Notes: generated from the sequence alone by a model not told the origin. Positions 41,841 through 51,499 are shown, counted from the first letter of the stretch. The stretch: DNA of 64,000 nt from Microbacterium arborescens (GCA_003339645.1 QNUV01000021.1:744001-808000); one strand, 5' to 3'. Numbers and translations are program-made.

Positions 41841-41867
41841 AACTGTATGTGCAGTGCACGTACAGTT
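41841..41867. promoter_or_regulatory. 27-bp palindromic operator of the GNAT-TetR operon
   Basis: AACTGTATGTGCA (41841-41853), a central G, then TGCACGTACAGTT. The arms match at 12 of 13 positions. It overlaps the -10 box TACAGT and ends five bases before the GNAT ATG. The TetR-type gene is the second cistron, so autorepression is the simplest reading. Confidence 0.75.
41861..41866 (+). promoter_or_regulatory. -10 box TACAGT within the operator (leaderless start)
   Basis: TACAGT ends six bases before ATG 41873 and is part of the right arm of the palindrome, so a bound repressor would cover it. Confidence 0.5.
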
Positions 41868-41872
41868 ACGGC

Positions 41873-42517
41873 ATGACCCGTACGACGTCCCGCACCGTCA
41901 CCCCTGTCACCCGCGGAGAGATCGACGTGGCGGCGGACCTGCTGACCCGCGCGTTCGCGAACGATGCCCCCACGCGCGCGCTGCTGCAGGAGCGCGCGCA
42001 CGACGAGCGAGCGCGCCACCGCCTGTTCCGCGCCATCCTGCTGGGCGGCCCGTTGCAGAACGGCACCGTGGACGGCGTTCGCGATCCCGATACCGGGACG
42101 CTCATCGGGGTGGCCGTGTGGTCGCGTCCGGGCGACACCGGCATGCGCACGGCCGCCCTGCCCGAGTACGCCCGAGCGATCGGGATCGGGGGCCTCGCGC
42201 GCGCCCTCCGCGTGTCCGACGCGATCGACTCCCACCGGCCCGCCGTCCCGCACTGGTACCTCAAGGCGGTCGGCGTCGCGCCCGACGCGGTCGGCGGCGG
42301 CATCGGGGGAACCCTGCTGGCAGCTCGGCTCGAGCTGATCGACACCCAGGGCTCTCCCTCCTACCTTGAGTCGTCGAACGACCGCACGACCGCGCTGTAC
42401 CGCCGGCACGGCTTTGTTCCGCTCACGCGGCTGCCCTGGCCCGACGGCGCCGGCCCGCTCGCGATGTGGCGAGCCGGTGACACCGCGGCGAGTGGAGCAC
42501 CCCGTGCGGCCGAGTAA
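41873..42517 (+). CDS. GNAT-family N-acetyltransferase
   Basis: 214 residues. The acetyl-CoA binding motif is YLKAVGVAPDAVGGGIGGTLL, and the C-terminal motif is SYLESSNDRTTALYRRHGF, typical of the group that ends in an L-E-(T/S)-S-x(4)-YxxxGF signature. Substrate unknown; such enzymes often act on small toxic amines or antibiotics. ATG 41873 is chosen over an in-frame GTG at 41849 because the latter lies inside the operator. The gene is followed by and overlaps the TetR gene, suggesting a TetR-controlled resistance or modification role. Confidence 0.87.
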   Translation: MTRTTSRTVTPVTRGEIDVAADLLTRAFANDAPTRALLQERAHDERARHRLFRAILLGGPLQNGTVDGVRDPDTGTLIGVAVWSRPGDTGMRTAALPEYARAIGIGGLARALRVSDAIDSHRPAVPHWYLKAVGVAPDAVGGGIGGTLLAARLELIDTQGSPSYLESSNDRTTALYRRHGFVPLTRLPWPDGAGPLAMWRAGDTAASGAPRAAE

Positions 42518-43025
42518 CCGCGAGCTCATCATCGACGCGGCCGTCGAGCTGTTCGCGACCTCCGGGGCCGAATCGGTCACCTACGACGACCTGGCGGCGC
42601 AGACCGGTCTCACCAAGAGCGGCATCGTCTATCACTTCGCGACGCGGCAGCTGATCCTCGAGGCTGTCGCGGGCCGGCTGATCGACGGCTGGGCCGAGGC
42701 GGCGGCATCCCATGCGGCCGACGAACCCGACGATCCCCCGCACAGATTCGCCGCGTTCGTGGCCGGCATGCTCGAAGGAGACGCCACACCGGCCGAGCTG
42801 CGCCTCGCGGTCGAGACCATCGGCGGGCGGCGGATGCGCGACGAATGGCATCGCATCCGGGCGCACTGGCTGCAGCCGGACGACGCCACACCCGCGCAGC
42901 TGACCGCCGTGGCAGCGGCACTGGGGCTGTGGGTGAGCCGGGCGACGGGGTTCCTCGACTTCGACGCGGTTCAGCGCGCGGCGATCGAGCAATCGATCCG
43001 GCAGCTCGCGGCTCCCGGCGACTGA
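42504..43025 (+). CDS. TetR-family transcriptional regulator
   Basis: 173 residues. The N-terminal TetR helix-turn-helix covers about 4-50 (NRELIIDAAVELFATSGAESVTYDDLAAQTGLTKSGIVYHFATRQLIL), followed by an all-helical ligand domain. GTG 42504 is preferred, with GGAG six bases upstream. An alternative GTG is at 42492. It overlaps the end of the GNAT gene, so the repressor is made with its target and probably binds the 27-bp palindrome in front of the operon. Confidence 0.88.
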   Translation: MRPSNRELIIDAAVELFATSGAESVTYDDLAAQTGLTKSGIVYHFATRQLILEAVAGRLIDGWAEAAASHAADEPDDPPHRFAAFVAGMLEGDATPAELRLAVETIGGRRMRDEWHRIRAHWLQPDDATPAQLTAVAAALGLWVSRATGFLDFDAVQRAAIEQSIRQLAAPGD

Positions 43026-43028
43026 GAC

Positions 43029-43325
43029 TCAGTCGGCGATGTCCTCGGCCGCGATGCGGTGGTGGCGGATCACCTCGGCGACCACGAACCCGAACCACTT
43101 CTGAGCGAACTCGGGGTCGAGATCCGCCTCCTCGGCGAGACGACGCAGCCGGGCGATCTGCCGCTCCTCCCGACCAGGATCGGAGGCCGGCATGCCGTGC
43201 GTCGCCTTGAGCTCGCCGACCTGCTTCGTGCAGCGGAACCGTTCGGCCAGCATGAAGACGAGCGCGGCGTCGATGTTGTCGATGCTCGCGCGCAGGCGAT
43301 GGAGTTCGGTCGTGGCGTCGGTCAT
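43029..43325 (-). CDS. Chorismate mutase (AroQ type)
   Basis: 98 residues forming the three-helix AroQ fold: LHRLRASIDNIDAALVFMLAERFRCTKQVGELKA, then REERQIARLRRLAEEADLDPEFAQKWFGFVVAEVIRHH. The catalytic Arg and Lys positions (RASID, ERFR, GELK) are in place. It converts chorismate to prephenate for Phe/Tyr synthesis. It has no signal peptide, so it is the cytoplasmic enzyme; actinobacterial versions often work in complex with DAHP synthase. GGAGGAG precedes the ATG. Confidence 0.9.
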   Translation of the reverse strand: MTDATTELHRLRASIDNIDAALVFMLAERFRCTKQVGELKATHGMPASDPGREERQIARLRRLAEEADLDPEFAQKWFGFVVAEVIRHHRIAAEDIAD

Positions 43326-43400
43326 GGTGGCTCCTCCCCCGCCGACCCTATCTGCTCGACGGCCTCCGCCCCGCCCCTCACGGAGCGCCGACCCCGCCTC

Positions 43401-43406
43401 TAGAGT
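43401..43406 (+). promoter_or_regulatory. -10 box TAGAGT of the AI-2E-family gene
   Basis: TAGAGT ends six bases before ATG 43413, which favours this ATG over the GTG at 43407. Confidence 0.5.
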
Positions 43407-43412
43407 GTGACC

Positions 43413-44561
43413 ATGACGAAGCCTCGCTCGACCGGCCCCGCGCCCGCGGACCCCACCGTCCCCGTCTCCGAGCAGGCCACACGCGACCAGCCCATCTGGG
43501 GCGCGCTCTCCCGCCCGTTCGCCGCGGGCTTCTTCCTGGCGCTCGGCGCTCTCGCCGCGATCGTGCTCGGCCTGGCGATCTCGAGCCTGTCGACGGTCCT
43601 CATCTACGTCGCGATCGCCCTGTTCGTCGCCCTCGCGCTCGACCCGGTCGTGCGATTCCTCGTGCGCCGCGGCATCCCGCGAGCGTGGGGCATCGTGATC
43701 ACGTTCGCCGCGCTCGCGCTCATCATCGCCGGCATCCTGTGGGTCGTCCTGCCGCCGGTCGTGCGCCAGGTCGAGCAGTTCGCGAAGGACGTGCCGAACA
43801 TTGTCAACGATGTGCTGAAGAGCGAGACGGTCCGATGGGCCGAAGACACCTTCGGCGACAGCCTGAGCGACGTGATCAATGAGGTGCAGAGCTTCGTCAC
43901 CAACCCCTCCAACATCGCCGCGATCGGCGGCGGCCTGCTGCAGGTCGGCGTCAACGTGGTGACCGCTATCTCGGGCTCGATCATCGTGCTCGTGCTGAGC
44001 CTGTACTTCCTCGCGTCGCTGCCCCGCATGAAGAACGCGCTCGTGCGCATCTCGCCGGCCCGGTCACGGGCCACGGTCGCCGACATGACCCGCCAGATCA
44101 CCGAGTCGATCGGCGGTTACCTGTCGGGCATGGTCGTGCTCGCGCTCATGAACGCGACGTTCGCCTTCATCGTGCTCACCATCCTCGGCGTCCCGTTCGC
44201 GGCCCTCATGGCCGTGCTCGCTTTCGCGATCACCCTGATCCCCCTCGTCGGAACGGTGATCTTCTGGGTGGGCGCCTCCGTCATCACCCTGTTGACGAAC
44301 CCGACTGCGCCGGTGCAGGCGATCATCTTCGCAGCCGTGTATCTCCTCTACATGCAGGTCGAGGCATACGTCCTGACGCCGCGGGTCATGAACCGCACGG
44401 TCTCGGTGCCCGGCTCACTCGTCGTCATCGGCGCGCTGGTCGGCGGCACGCTGCTCGGCCTGCTCGGCGCCCTCGTCGCGATCCCCGTCACCGCGTCGAT
44501 CCTGCTGATCATCAACCAGATCGTCATCCCGCGTCAGGACGCCAAGAAGCTGCCCCACTGA
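43413..44561 (+). CDS. AI-2E family transporter (PerM/TqsA-like)
   Basis: 382 residues. Two helices near the N-terminus, a long soluble helical insert (about 115-175, VEQFAKDVPNIVNDVLKSE) and then about five more helices including GYLSGMVVLALMNATFAFIVL, LIPLVGTVIFWVGA and the C-terminal LVVIGALVGGTLLGLLGALVAIPV, the conserved signature of the family. Members export or import diverse small molecules; the name AI-2E does not fix the substrate. The start is set by TAGAGT plus six bases. Confidence 0.9.
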   Translation: MTKPRSTGPAPADPTVPVSEQATRDQPIWGALSRPFAAGFFLALGALAAIVLGLAISSLSTVLIYVAIALFVALALDPVVRFLVRRGIPRAWGIVITFAALALIIAGILWVVLPPVVRQVEQFAKDVPNIVNDVLKSETVRWAEDTFGDSLSDVINEVQSFVTNPSNIAAIGGGLLQVGVNVVTAISGSIIVLVLSLYFLASLPRMKNALVRISPARSRATVADMTRQITESIGGYLSGMVVLALMNATFAFIVLTILGVPFAALMAVLAFAITLIPLVGTVIFWVGASVITLLTNPTAPVQAIIFAAVYLLYMQVEAYVLTPRVMNRTVSVPGSLVVIGALVGGTLLGLLGALVAIPVTASILLIINQIVIPRQDAKKLPH

Positions 44562-44576
44562 GCCCCGCGGCGGGGC
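44562..44576. terminator. Hairpin between the convergent AI-2E and lactonase genes
   Basis: GCCCCG and CGGGGC flank a CGG loop, directly after the transporter stop and six bases before the lactonase stop. Confidence 0.45.
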
Positions 44577-44582
44577 ACGCGA

Positions 44583-45758
44583 TCACGCGACCGGCAGGAT
44601 GCAGGTCGGGCTCGGCGCTGTCACGCGGTGGCGCACGCGACCGGGCACGCCGGTCCGGGGGTCACGTGTCATCGACACGACCTCGCTCGAGAGCTGCCCG
44701 GCGACGAGCAGGGTGTCGCGCACGACGACGTGGTGGCGCGGCCAGTCGACGCCCGCATCGACGAGGGCGAGCTGCTCGAGCCGGTCGCCGGCGTCGCGCA
44801 CGCGCAGCACACCGAGGGTGTTGCTGCCACGGACACCGGCATAGATGGCCTCGCCGTCCGGCGTCATGGCGATCTCCGCGGCGGTGTCGTCGTCGAGAGC
44901 GCCGAGAAGGCCGGTCGCCGATAGCATCCGCCATCGCCCCTCACGGTCGGCACCGAGCACGAACACCTCGCGCGAGAGTTCCGTGAGCACGTACAGGTGG
45001 CCGCTCGGGTGCCAGAGCGTGTGGCGCGGCCCGCTGCCCAGCGGCAGGGCGACCTGCTCGACGAGCCGGAGCCCGCGCGGGCTGTCACGCCAGAAACGCA
45101 GGAGGTCGAGGCCCATGTCGGTCGTGACGATGAGGCCGCCCGGCAGGTACCGCGCCTGGTGAGATCGCGACGGACGCGGGGCTTCGGCATCCTGATCGGG
45201 ACCGGGATGCGGCGCGGCGGGCGCGTCGGAGCCGGGCACCAGATGGGCGAACTCGGGACCGGCCGCCTCTCGGAGCGCCCGCGCAGCGGCGGCCAGGTCG
45301 ATGTCGTCCACCGTGGGCTCGGCCGGTGCGTCGGGCCCATACGGGTCGACGGCGGCGGGCGCGATCACGGGCGCTGACGGGATGCCGGCGGCGTCGACGC
45401 TCATGCGGACGACGCGGCCGTCGCTCCAGCAGCTCGCGACGAGCGATGCTCCGTCGGGGGCGACGGCTACGTGGCACACCGCCTCGCCCGCCGCGACGGG
45501 GCGGCCGAGCGGCGTCCACGCGTCGAGGCCGGTGCGCCGGTAGGCCTGCACCTCGCCACGGAACTCGAGAGCCGCGTAGACGACGTCGAGGCGCGGGTGG
45601 CGAGCCACCCACGACGGCGACGACGCGGCGACGAACTCGGGCCGCAGCGAGAGCTGACCGTCCGCGGTGGCACCGTCGGGATCGCCGGCGTGCAGCAGCC
45701 CGATGCCGGCGGCTTCGCCGCCCATGTCGGCGGTGTAGCCGCCGAGCAGCAGCCGCAC
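44583..45758 (-). CDS. Lactonase-like seven-bladed beta-propeller protein
   Basis: 391 residues from GTG 45758. Repeated blade segments (WVARHPRLDVVYAALEF, CHVAVAPDGASLVASCW, GSGPRHTLWHPSGHLYVLTE, IAMTPDGEAIYAGVRGSNTLGVL, WPRHHVVVRDTLLVAGQLS) match the lactonase/6-phosphogluconolactonase (Pgl, YbhE) family. A disordered Pro/Asp/Ala insert of about 55 residues lies in the middle. An ATG at 45812 is in frame but would overlap purA by 53 bases. The family normally begins at the first strand (RLLLGGYT), so GTG 45758, one base after the purA stop, is used. Actual sugar lactonase activity is not certain. Confidence 0.82.
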   Translation of the reverse strand: MRLLLGGYTADMGGEAAGIGLLHAGDPDGATADGQLSLRPEFVAASSPSWVARHPRLDVVYAALEFRGEVQAYRRTGLDAWTPLGRPVAAGEAVCHVAVAPDGASLVASCWSDGRVVRMSVDAAGIPSAPVIAPAAVDPYGPDAPAEPTVDDIDLAAAARALREAAGPEFAHLVPGSDAPAAPHPGPDQDAEAPRPSRSHQARYLPGGLIVTTDMGLDLLRFWRDSPRGLRLVEQVALPLGSGPRHTLWHPSGHLYVLTELSREVFVLGADREGRWRMLSATGLLGALDDDTAAEIAMTPDGEAIYAGVRGSNTLGVLRVRDAGDRLEQLALVDAGVDWPRHHVVVRDTLLVAGQLSSEVVSMTRDPRTGVPGRVRHRVTAPSPTCILPVA

Positions 45759-45759
45759 G

Positions 45760-47046
<1,287 letters not shown>

Positions 47047-47188
47047 GCGGATCTCCCTTTCTGTCGAGGAGGGATTGCACCCCATCCTATCGACACGGAC
47101 GCAACCCCCTTACGGAGATCGCGGCGCGCGCGCCAGGGTGATGGCGCAGATCGGATGTATCGATCAGACACGCAAGGAGGAAGGTCTC

Positions 47189-47686
47189 ATGCACCACCGG
47201 CTCGCCGCAGCGGTCGGCGCGGTCCTGTTGCTGCTGACATCGTCGTTCGCGCTCACGGGGTGCGGGTTGTCGATCCCGACCGACCCGTCGGGCACGCTCG
47301 CCTCGGTCGAGGGCGGCACATTGCGGGCCGGGGTCTCCCCCGACGGTGAGTGGGTGCAGGTCGACGGCGACGAGCCGCGGGGCAGCGAGCCGGACGCGAT
47401 CCGAGCCTTTGCCGAGTCACTCGACGCCGACGTGGAATGGACCGTCGGGTCGGAGGAGGCTCTGGTGCGCGAGCTCGAGAACGGCGGGCTCGACCTCATC
47501 GCCGGCGGCATCACCGACCAGACGCCGTGGACCGACAAGGCGGGGGTCACCCGCCCCTACGCCGAAGCGACGGCGAAGGACGGCAGCACGCTCAAGGTCG
47601 TCATGCTCGTGCCGCTCGGCGAGAACGCGTTCCTCTCGCGCCTCGAGACGTTCCTCTCGGAGCGGGCGAAGGCGGGCGAGCTGTGA
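47189..47686 (+). CDS. Lipoprotein with a single-lobe family 3 solute-binding domain
   Basis: 165 residues. The signal ends in LTGC (C25). The mature part matches only the first lobe of a family 3 (amino-acid type) binding protein: GGTLRAGVSPDGEW, EPDAIRAFAESLDADVEWTVG, LENGGLDLIAGGITDQTPWTDKAGVTRPYA. It then stops after a short helix, where a full binding protein (about 250 aa) would continue into lobe 2. AAGGAGGAAGG precedes the ATG. The stop overlaps the GTG of the CDF transporter gene (GTGA). A role as metal or solute capture protein for that transporter is inference. Confidence 0.8.
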   Translation: MHHRLAAAVGAVLLLLTSSFALTGCGLSIPTDPSGTLASVEGGTLRAGVSPDGEWVQVDGDEPRGSEPDAIRAFAESLDADVEWTVGSEEALVRELENGGLDLIAGGITDQTPWTDKAGVTRPYAEATAKDGSTLKVVMLVPLGENAFLSRLETFLSERAKAGEL

Positions 47687-48663
47687 ACCGGTCGGAGGTG
47701 CGGTTCGGGCAGACCGAGCTGCCGGAACGTCAGGTCGAGGTGCTGCGCCGCGCGGTGCGGCTCGAGTGGATCACCATCGGGTTCCTCGCGGTGACGGTGA
47801 CCCTCGTCTTCCTCGTGCTCGGCAATTCGCAGGCGATGAAGGCGGCGTGGATCGAGGACCTGCTGTCGTTCATCCCGCCGCTGGCGTTCCTCATCGCTAT
47901 CCGGGTCAACCGTCGACGGCCGACGCTCCAGCATCCGTACGGCTATCACCGCTCGGTCGGGGTTGGCCACCTGGTCGCGGCCGTGGCCCTGACCACGATG
48001 GGCACCTACCTGATCGTCGAGTCGGGGATCGGGCTGCTGAGCGGCGAACACCCGACGATCGGGACGGTCGAGCTGTTCGGCGCGTCGATCTGGCTCGGGT
48101 GGCTCATGATCGGCGTCATGGCGATGACCGCCGTGCCGCCCGTCCTCCTCGGGCGCGCGAAGCTCAAGCTGGCGCGTGAGCTGCACAACAAGGTGCTCTA
48201 CGCGGATGCCGACATGAACAAAGCCGACTGGATGACGGCCGTCGGCTCGATCGTCGGCGTCACCGGCATCGGGCTCGGGTTGTGGTGGCTCGACGCGGCG
48301 GCGGCGCTGTTCATCGCGTCGGGCATCCTGCGCGACGGACTGAAGAACCTGCGGGCCGCGATCGTCGATCTCATGGACGCGCGCGCCACGACGTTCGACG
48401 AGGCCGAGCCCCATCCGCTCGCGGGCGAGATCGACGCGTACCTCGCAGGTCTGCCCTGGGTGTCGGCCGCGGGCAGCCGGGTGCGCGACGAGGGGCACGT
48501 GTTCCACGTCGAGTCGTTCGTCGTGCCGCGCGACGGGCGCATGCCGAGCCTCGACGAGCTGGAGGCTGCCCGCGAAGGCTGCGTCGAGCTCGACTGGAAG
48601 GTGCAGGACATCGTGCTCGTGCCCGTCCGCGAACTGCCGATCGTCGTGCCGGTCAGCGAGTGA
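47683..48663 (+). CDS. Cation diffusion facilitator (CDF) family transporter
   Basis: 326 residues, about six helices between residues 25 and 225 and a cytoplasmic C-terminal domain of about 95 residues. Family features are the HPYGYHR loop and the metal-site helix ADADMNKADWMTAVGSIVGV (D-x3-D type). CDF proteins usually export Zn, Fe, Mn or Co in exchange for protons. The metal cannot be assigned. It is translationally coupled to a one-lobe binding lipoprotein. The last 11 bases overlap the end of the convergent phosphatase gene. Confidence 0.88.
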   Translation: MNRSEVRFGQTELPERQVEVLRRAVRLEWITIGFLAVTVTLVFLVLGNSQAMKAAWIEDLLSFIPPLAFLIAIRVNRRRPTLQHPYGYHRSVGVGHLVAAVALTTMGTYLIVESGIGLLSGEHPTIGTVELFGASIWLGWLMIGVMAMTAVPPVLLGRAKLKLARELHNKVLYADADMNKADWMTAVGSIVGVTGIGLGLWWLDAAAALFIASGILRDGLKNLRAAIVDLMDARATTFDEAEPHPLAGEIDAYLAGLPWVSAAGSRVRDEGHVFHVESFVVPRDGRMPSLDELEAAREGCVELDWKVQDIVLVPVRELPIVVPVSE

Positions 48664-49441
48664 CGAGCTCGCGCAGCGCTGTGACGACATCCGGCCGGCC
48701 GACGATGACCAGGTCGCCGTCTGCGGAGGTCCAGGATGCCGCTCCCGCCTCGGTCGCGATGAGCGCGCCGCCGACGAGGTCCCAGATCTCGTTGCGGTAG
48801 GCCACGAGGGCGCCGAGCCCGCCCGTCACGAGCAGCGCCCAGTCGGACGACGGCGCCCAGCTGCGCAGCACCCGCTTCGTGCGGCGCTCGAGGCGGTCGA
48901 ACAGCTGGTTGCGGCGCGGGTCGTCATGACCGACGCCGTAACCCTGCGTGAAGGCGACGGTCGCGTGAGCGAGCGCGCCCTCCGCGTCGACGCGGAGGCG
49001 GTCGGCGGCGGCTCCGGCGTCGGGTGCGGCGCCGGCGGAGAACGCCCCGCGGCCCTCGATAGCCCAGAAGGTGCGGTGGCGCGGTGAATCGTGCACGACA
49101 GCCATGACCGGTCGCTCGTGGTGGCAGAGCGTGATGCAGACGCCGTACACGTCGAGTCCCAGCACGTAGTTGTGCGTGCCGTCGAGCGGGTCGATCAGCC
49201 AGCGCCACTCGCTGCCTTCCGCGCCCTGCTCGCCGCCTTCCTCGCCGAGGATCGCGTGATCCGGGTACTCGCGACGGAGGGCCGCGGCGATCCGGCGCTC
49301 GGCCTCGCGATCGATGTGCGTCACCAGGTCGGCGCCGTCGCCCTTCGCGTGGACGCGGGCGGTCGCCCGCTCTGCGACGGCGAAGTCACCGACCCCCCGG
49401 GCAAGGGCGATGGCGAGGTCTGCGGCGCGTTGGAGATCCAC
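48653..49441 (-). CDS. Inositol monophosphatase family protein (HisN-type phosphatase)
   Basis: 262 residues. The metal-binding motifs of the Li+-sensitive phosphatase family are present: GEEGGEQ, WLIDPLDGTHNYVLGLDVYGV and the C-terminal IWDLVGGALIATEAGA. In actinobacteria this group includes histidinol-phosphatase HisN and inositol monophosphatases. The sequence does not let me decide. GTG 49441 lies behind TAGCGT plus seven bases, giving a leaderless start divergent from the flippase-like gene. Confidence 0.85.
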   Translation of the reverse strand: MDLQRAADLAIALARGVGDFAVAERATARVHAKGDGADLVTHIDREAERRIAAALRREYPDHAILGEEGGEQGAEGSEWRWLIDPLDGTHNYVLGLDVYGVCITLCHHERPVMAVVHDSPRHRTFWAIEGRGAFSAGAAPDAGAAADRLRVDAEGALAHATVAFTQGYGVGHDDPRRNQLFDRLERRTKRVLRSWAPSSDWALLVTGGLGALVAYRNEIWDLVGGALIATEAGAASWTSADGDLVIVGRPDVVTALRELVTR

Positions 49442-49448
49442 CCATCTG

Positions 49449-49454
49449 ACGCTA
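49449..49454 (-). promoter_or_regulatory. -10 box TAGCGT of the inositol-phosphatase-like gene
   Basis: TAGCGT on the minus strand is seven bases from GTG 49441. Confidence 0.45.
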
Positions 49455-49546
49455 GCGGGCACCGCTGACAGCGAGAAGATGCCGGAATCGGCGGACCAGC
49501 TTCCACCACTGTCTGAACCCATCGGGTCACTGACAGTATCGAGTTC

Positions 49547-50848
49547 GTGAGGCGCGACTATCTGGGGCGGGCCGCTCTGGCGGCATCCGCGATGTTCCTG
49601 CCGGGGATCGGCAGCGTCGTCATCCTGCTGATCATGGCGACGGCCTACTCCGACGACGTGCAGGCGGCGATCGGGCTGGGCGGCTCGACCGCCGCGATCG
49701 TGACGGTCGTGGCATCCGGTTTCGTGGTCACCACCATTCGTGCACGCACGGCGGGACGCTCCCTCCAGGGCGAGCTGACGGGTTCCGTCGGGGCAGCGAT
49801 GCTCCTGCTGCTCGCATCGATCGCGATCGCCTTGCTCAGCCCGGTGCTCTCCCGCTCGGACGCGGGCGGGTTCTTCGCCGCGTACTGGATCGCCACCATC
49901 CCGGCGACGGTGCTCACGCCGATCGGCTTCGTCTTCAACGGCGCGTTCCAGGCGCTGCACCGCGATGGCACGAACCTGATCACCGCGGTCACCGGGACGC
50001 TCGTGAAAGCGGCCGTCGCGGCGGTCGTCGTCGTGCTCGGCGTCTCACCGCTTGCTGCCGTCGCGGCGGTGGGGGCCACGACGTCGGTCGCGTCGATCCT
50101 GGGAGCGCTGGTACGAGGATCCCAGCTCGCGCGGGCGGACATGATCTCGTGGCCCATGTTCGCGGCGGCGACGCGAGACGCTCTCGCGCACCCCGTCGCG
50201 GTGGTCCGCTCGCTCGGCGAGCGTGCTGCTGCGTCGGTCGACGGGTTGGTCTTCCTGGTCACCTTCACCGCGGCGATCCTGGTGGCCACAGCGCACTCCC
50301 CCGCAGACGGCGCTGTCGTCGCGCTCTCGGTGGCGGTGATGCGCTCGGTCATCGTCCCGTTGAAGCAGTTCGGCGTGGTCGGGGCGCGATTCGTCATCGC
50401 CGAGCGCGGGCGCGAGCGCGAGGACGCCATGCGTCTGTCGACGGTCCAGACGAACTGCTTCGTCCTGCTCGCGGCGATCGCGGTGGCGCTCGCGATCTCG
50501 CGCCTCGCCCTACCGGTCTTCGACCAGCTCGGCTGGCTGCTCATAGCGATGATGGCCGTGCAGCTGCTCATCGAACCGTGGGCAGGCGTTCTCTACTCCT
50601 ACCGGAAGATCGCGCTGTCGACGGCGGCCGGGCTGCCCGCCCTCGGGATCGCTTACGGGGCGGTGGCCGGCCCTGGGTTGACGCTGCTCGCCGTCACGCG
50701 TTCCGGCTCGGCGGAGGCCATCTGGGCGGTCCTACTCGCGACGCGCGTCGTCTTCGCCGTGCTTTTGGCCTGGACTCCTCGCATATCGATGCCCGCAGGT
50801 CCAGACTGGCGTCGCGGCGTCATCCGCCGCAGGCGGGATGCGACATGA
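49547..50848 (+). CDS. Multi-pass membrane protein, flippase/MATE-like
   Basis: 433 residues with about 12 hydrophobic helices and short loops. The layout (two similar halves, Arg-containing loop after helix 6, FQALHRDGTNLIT, DGLVFLVTFTAAILVA) recalls MATE/polysaccharide flippases of the MOP superfamily, but no diagnostic motif is seen. CAGTAT plus seven bases precedes GTG 49547. It overlaps the downstream reductase gene by four bases (ATGA), so the two are cotranscribed. Possible role: export of a lipid or small molecule. Confidence 0.72.
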   Translation: MRRDYLGRAALAASAMFLPGIGSVVILLIMATAYSDDVQAAIGLGGSTAAIVTVVASGFVVTTIRARTAGRSLQGELTGSVGAAMLLLLASIAIALLSPVLSRSDAGGFFAAYWIATIPATVLTPIGFVFNGAFQALHRDGTNLITAVTGTLVKAAVAAVVVVLGVSPLAAVAAVGATTSVASILGALVRGSQLARADMISWPMFAAATRDALAHPVAVVRSLGERAAASVDGLVFLVTFTAAILVATAHSPADGAVVALSVAVMRSVIVPLKQFGVVGARFVIAERGREREDAMRLSTVQTNCFVLLAAIAVALAISRLALPVFDQLGWLLIAMMAVQLLIEPWAGVLYSYRKIALSTAAGLPALGIAYGAVAGPGLTLLAVTRSGSAEAIWAVLLATRVVFAVLLAWTPRISMPAGPDWRRGVIRRRRDAT

Positions 50849-51408
50849 GACCTCTCCGGTATTCGATCAATGTGACGCTCGACGGCTGCTGCCACCACGA
50901 GGCGGGCCTGCCGCCCGACGAGGAATCGATGGATTTCTGGACAGCGCAGATGGCCGGCGTCGACGCGCTGCTGCTCGGGCGGGTGACGTACGCGATGATG
51001 GCGGCGGCCTGGCGGCGGCCGCCTTCGGGCGAGTGGCCCGCCTGGATGGATGACGCCGAGGTCAGGTTCGCCGAGGCCATCGACGGCGCGCGGAAGTTCG
51101 TCGTGTCGTCGACTCTCGCGGACCCCGACTGGAACGCCGAGCTGATCTCGGGCGACCTCGAGACAGCCGTCCGCGCGTTGAAGGCCGAGCCGGGCACCGG
51201 GCTCTGGGTCGGCGGCGTGACCCTGCCGACCGCCCTGGCGAACCTGGGCCTCATCGACGAGTTCGAGTTCCTCGTGCAGCCGGTCGTCGCGGGGCGCGGA
51301 CCGACCCTGCTCGCGGGCATGGAACGGCAGATCGAACTCGACCCCGTCGACCGTACGGCGTTCCGGTCCGGTGCCGTGGCGACGCGATATCGGGCCCGGA
51401 ACCCGTAA
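50845..51408 (+). CDS. Dihydrofolate reductase-like (RibD C-terminal) family protein
   Basis: 187 residues. RPLRYSINVTLDGCCHH at the N-terminus, DALLLGRVTYAMMAAAW, ARKFVVSSTL and the C-terminal LGLIDEFEFLVQPVVAGRGPTLL follow the pattern of the RibD_C/DHFR-like NADPH reductases. The substrate is probably not dihydrofolate. It overlaps the membrane-protein gene at its start (ATGA). Confidence 0.87.
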   Translation: MRPLRYSINVTLDGCCHHEAGLPPDEESMDFWTAQMAGVDALLLGRVTYAMMAAAWRRPPSGEWPAWMDDAEVRFAEAIDGARKFVVSSTLADPDWNAELISGDLETAVRALKAEPGTGLWVGGVTLPTALANLGLIDEFEFLVQPVVAGRGPTLLAGMERQIELDPVDRTAFRSGAVATRYRARNP

Positions 51409-51499
51409 GGCGCGCGCCGACGCGAACTCCGGTTACGACAGGTGTCGCCGGATGACGCGCGCCCTTGGCAGCGCCGAGGGTGAGGTCGACAGTGGGCTC

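Noticed and set aside
47047-47188. Promoter pair in the divergent purA-lipoprotein gap
   Set aside because: TAGGAT on the minus strand (47084-47089) could be a purA -10, but there is no supporting -35 and nothing convincing for the rightward gene.
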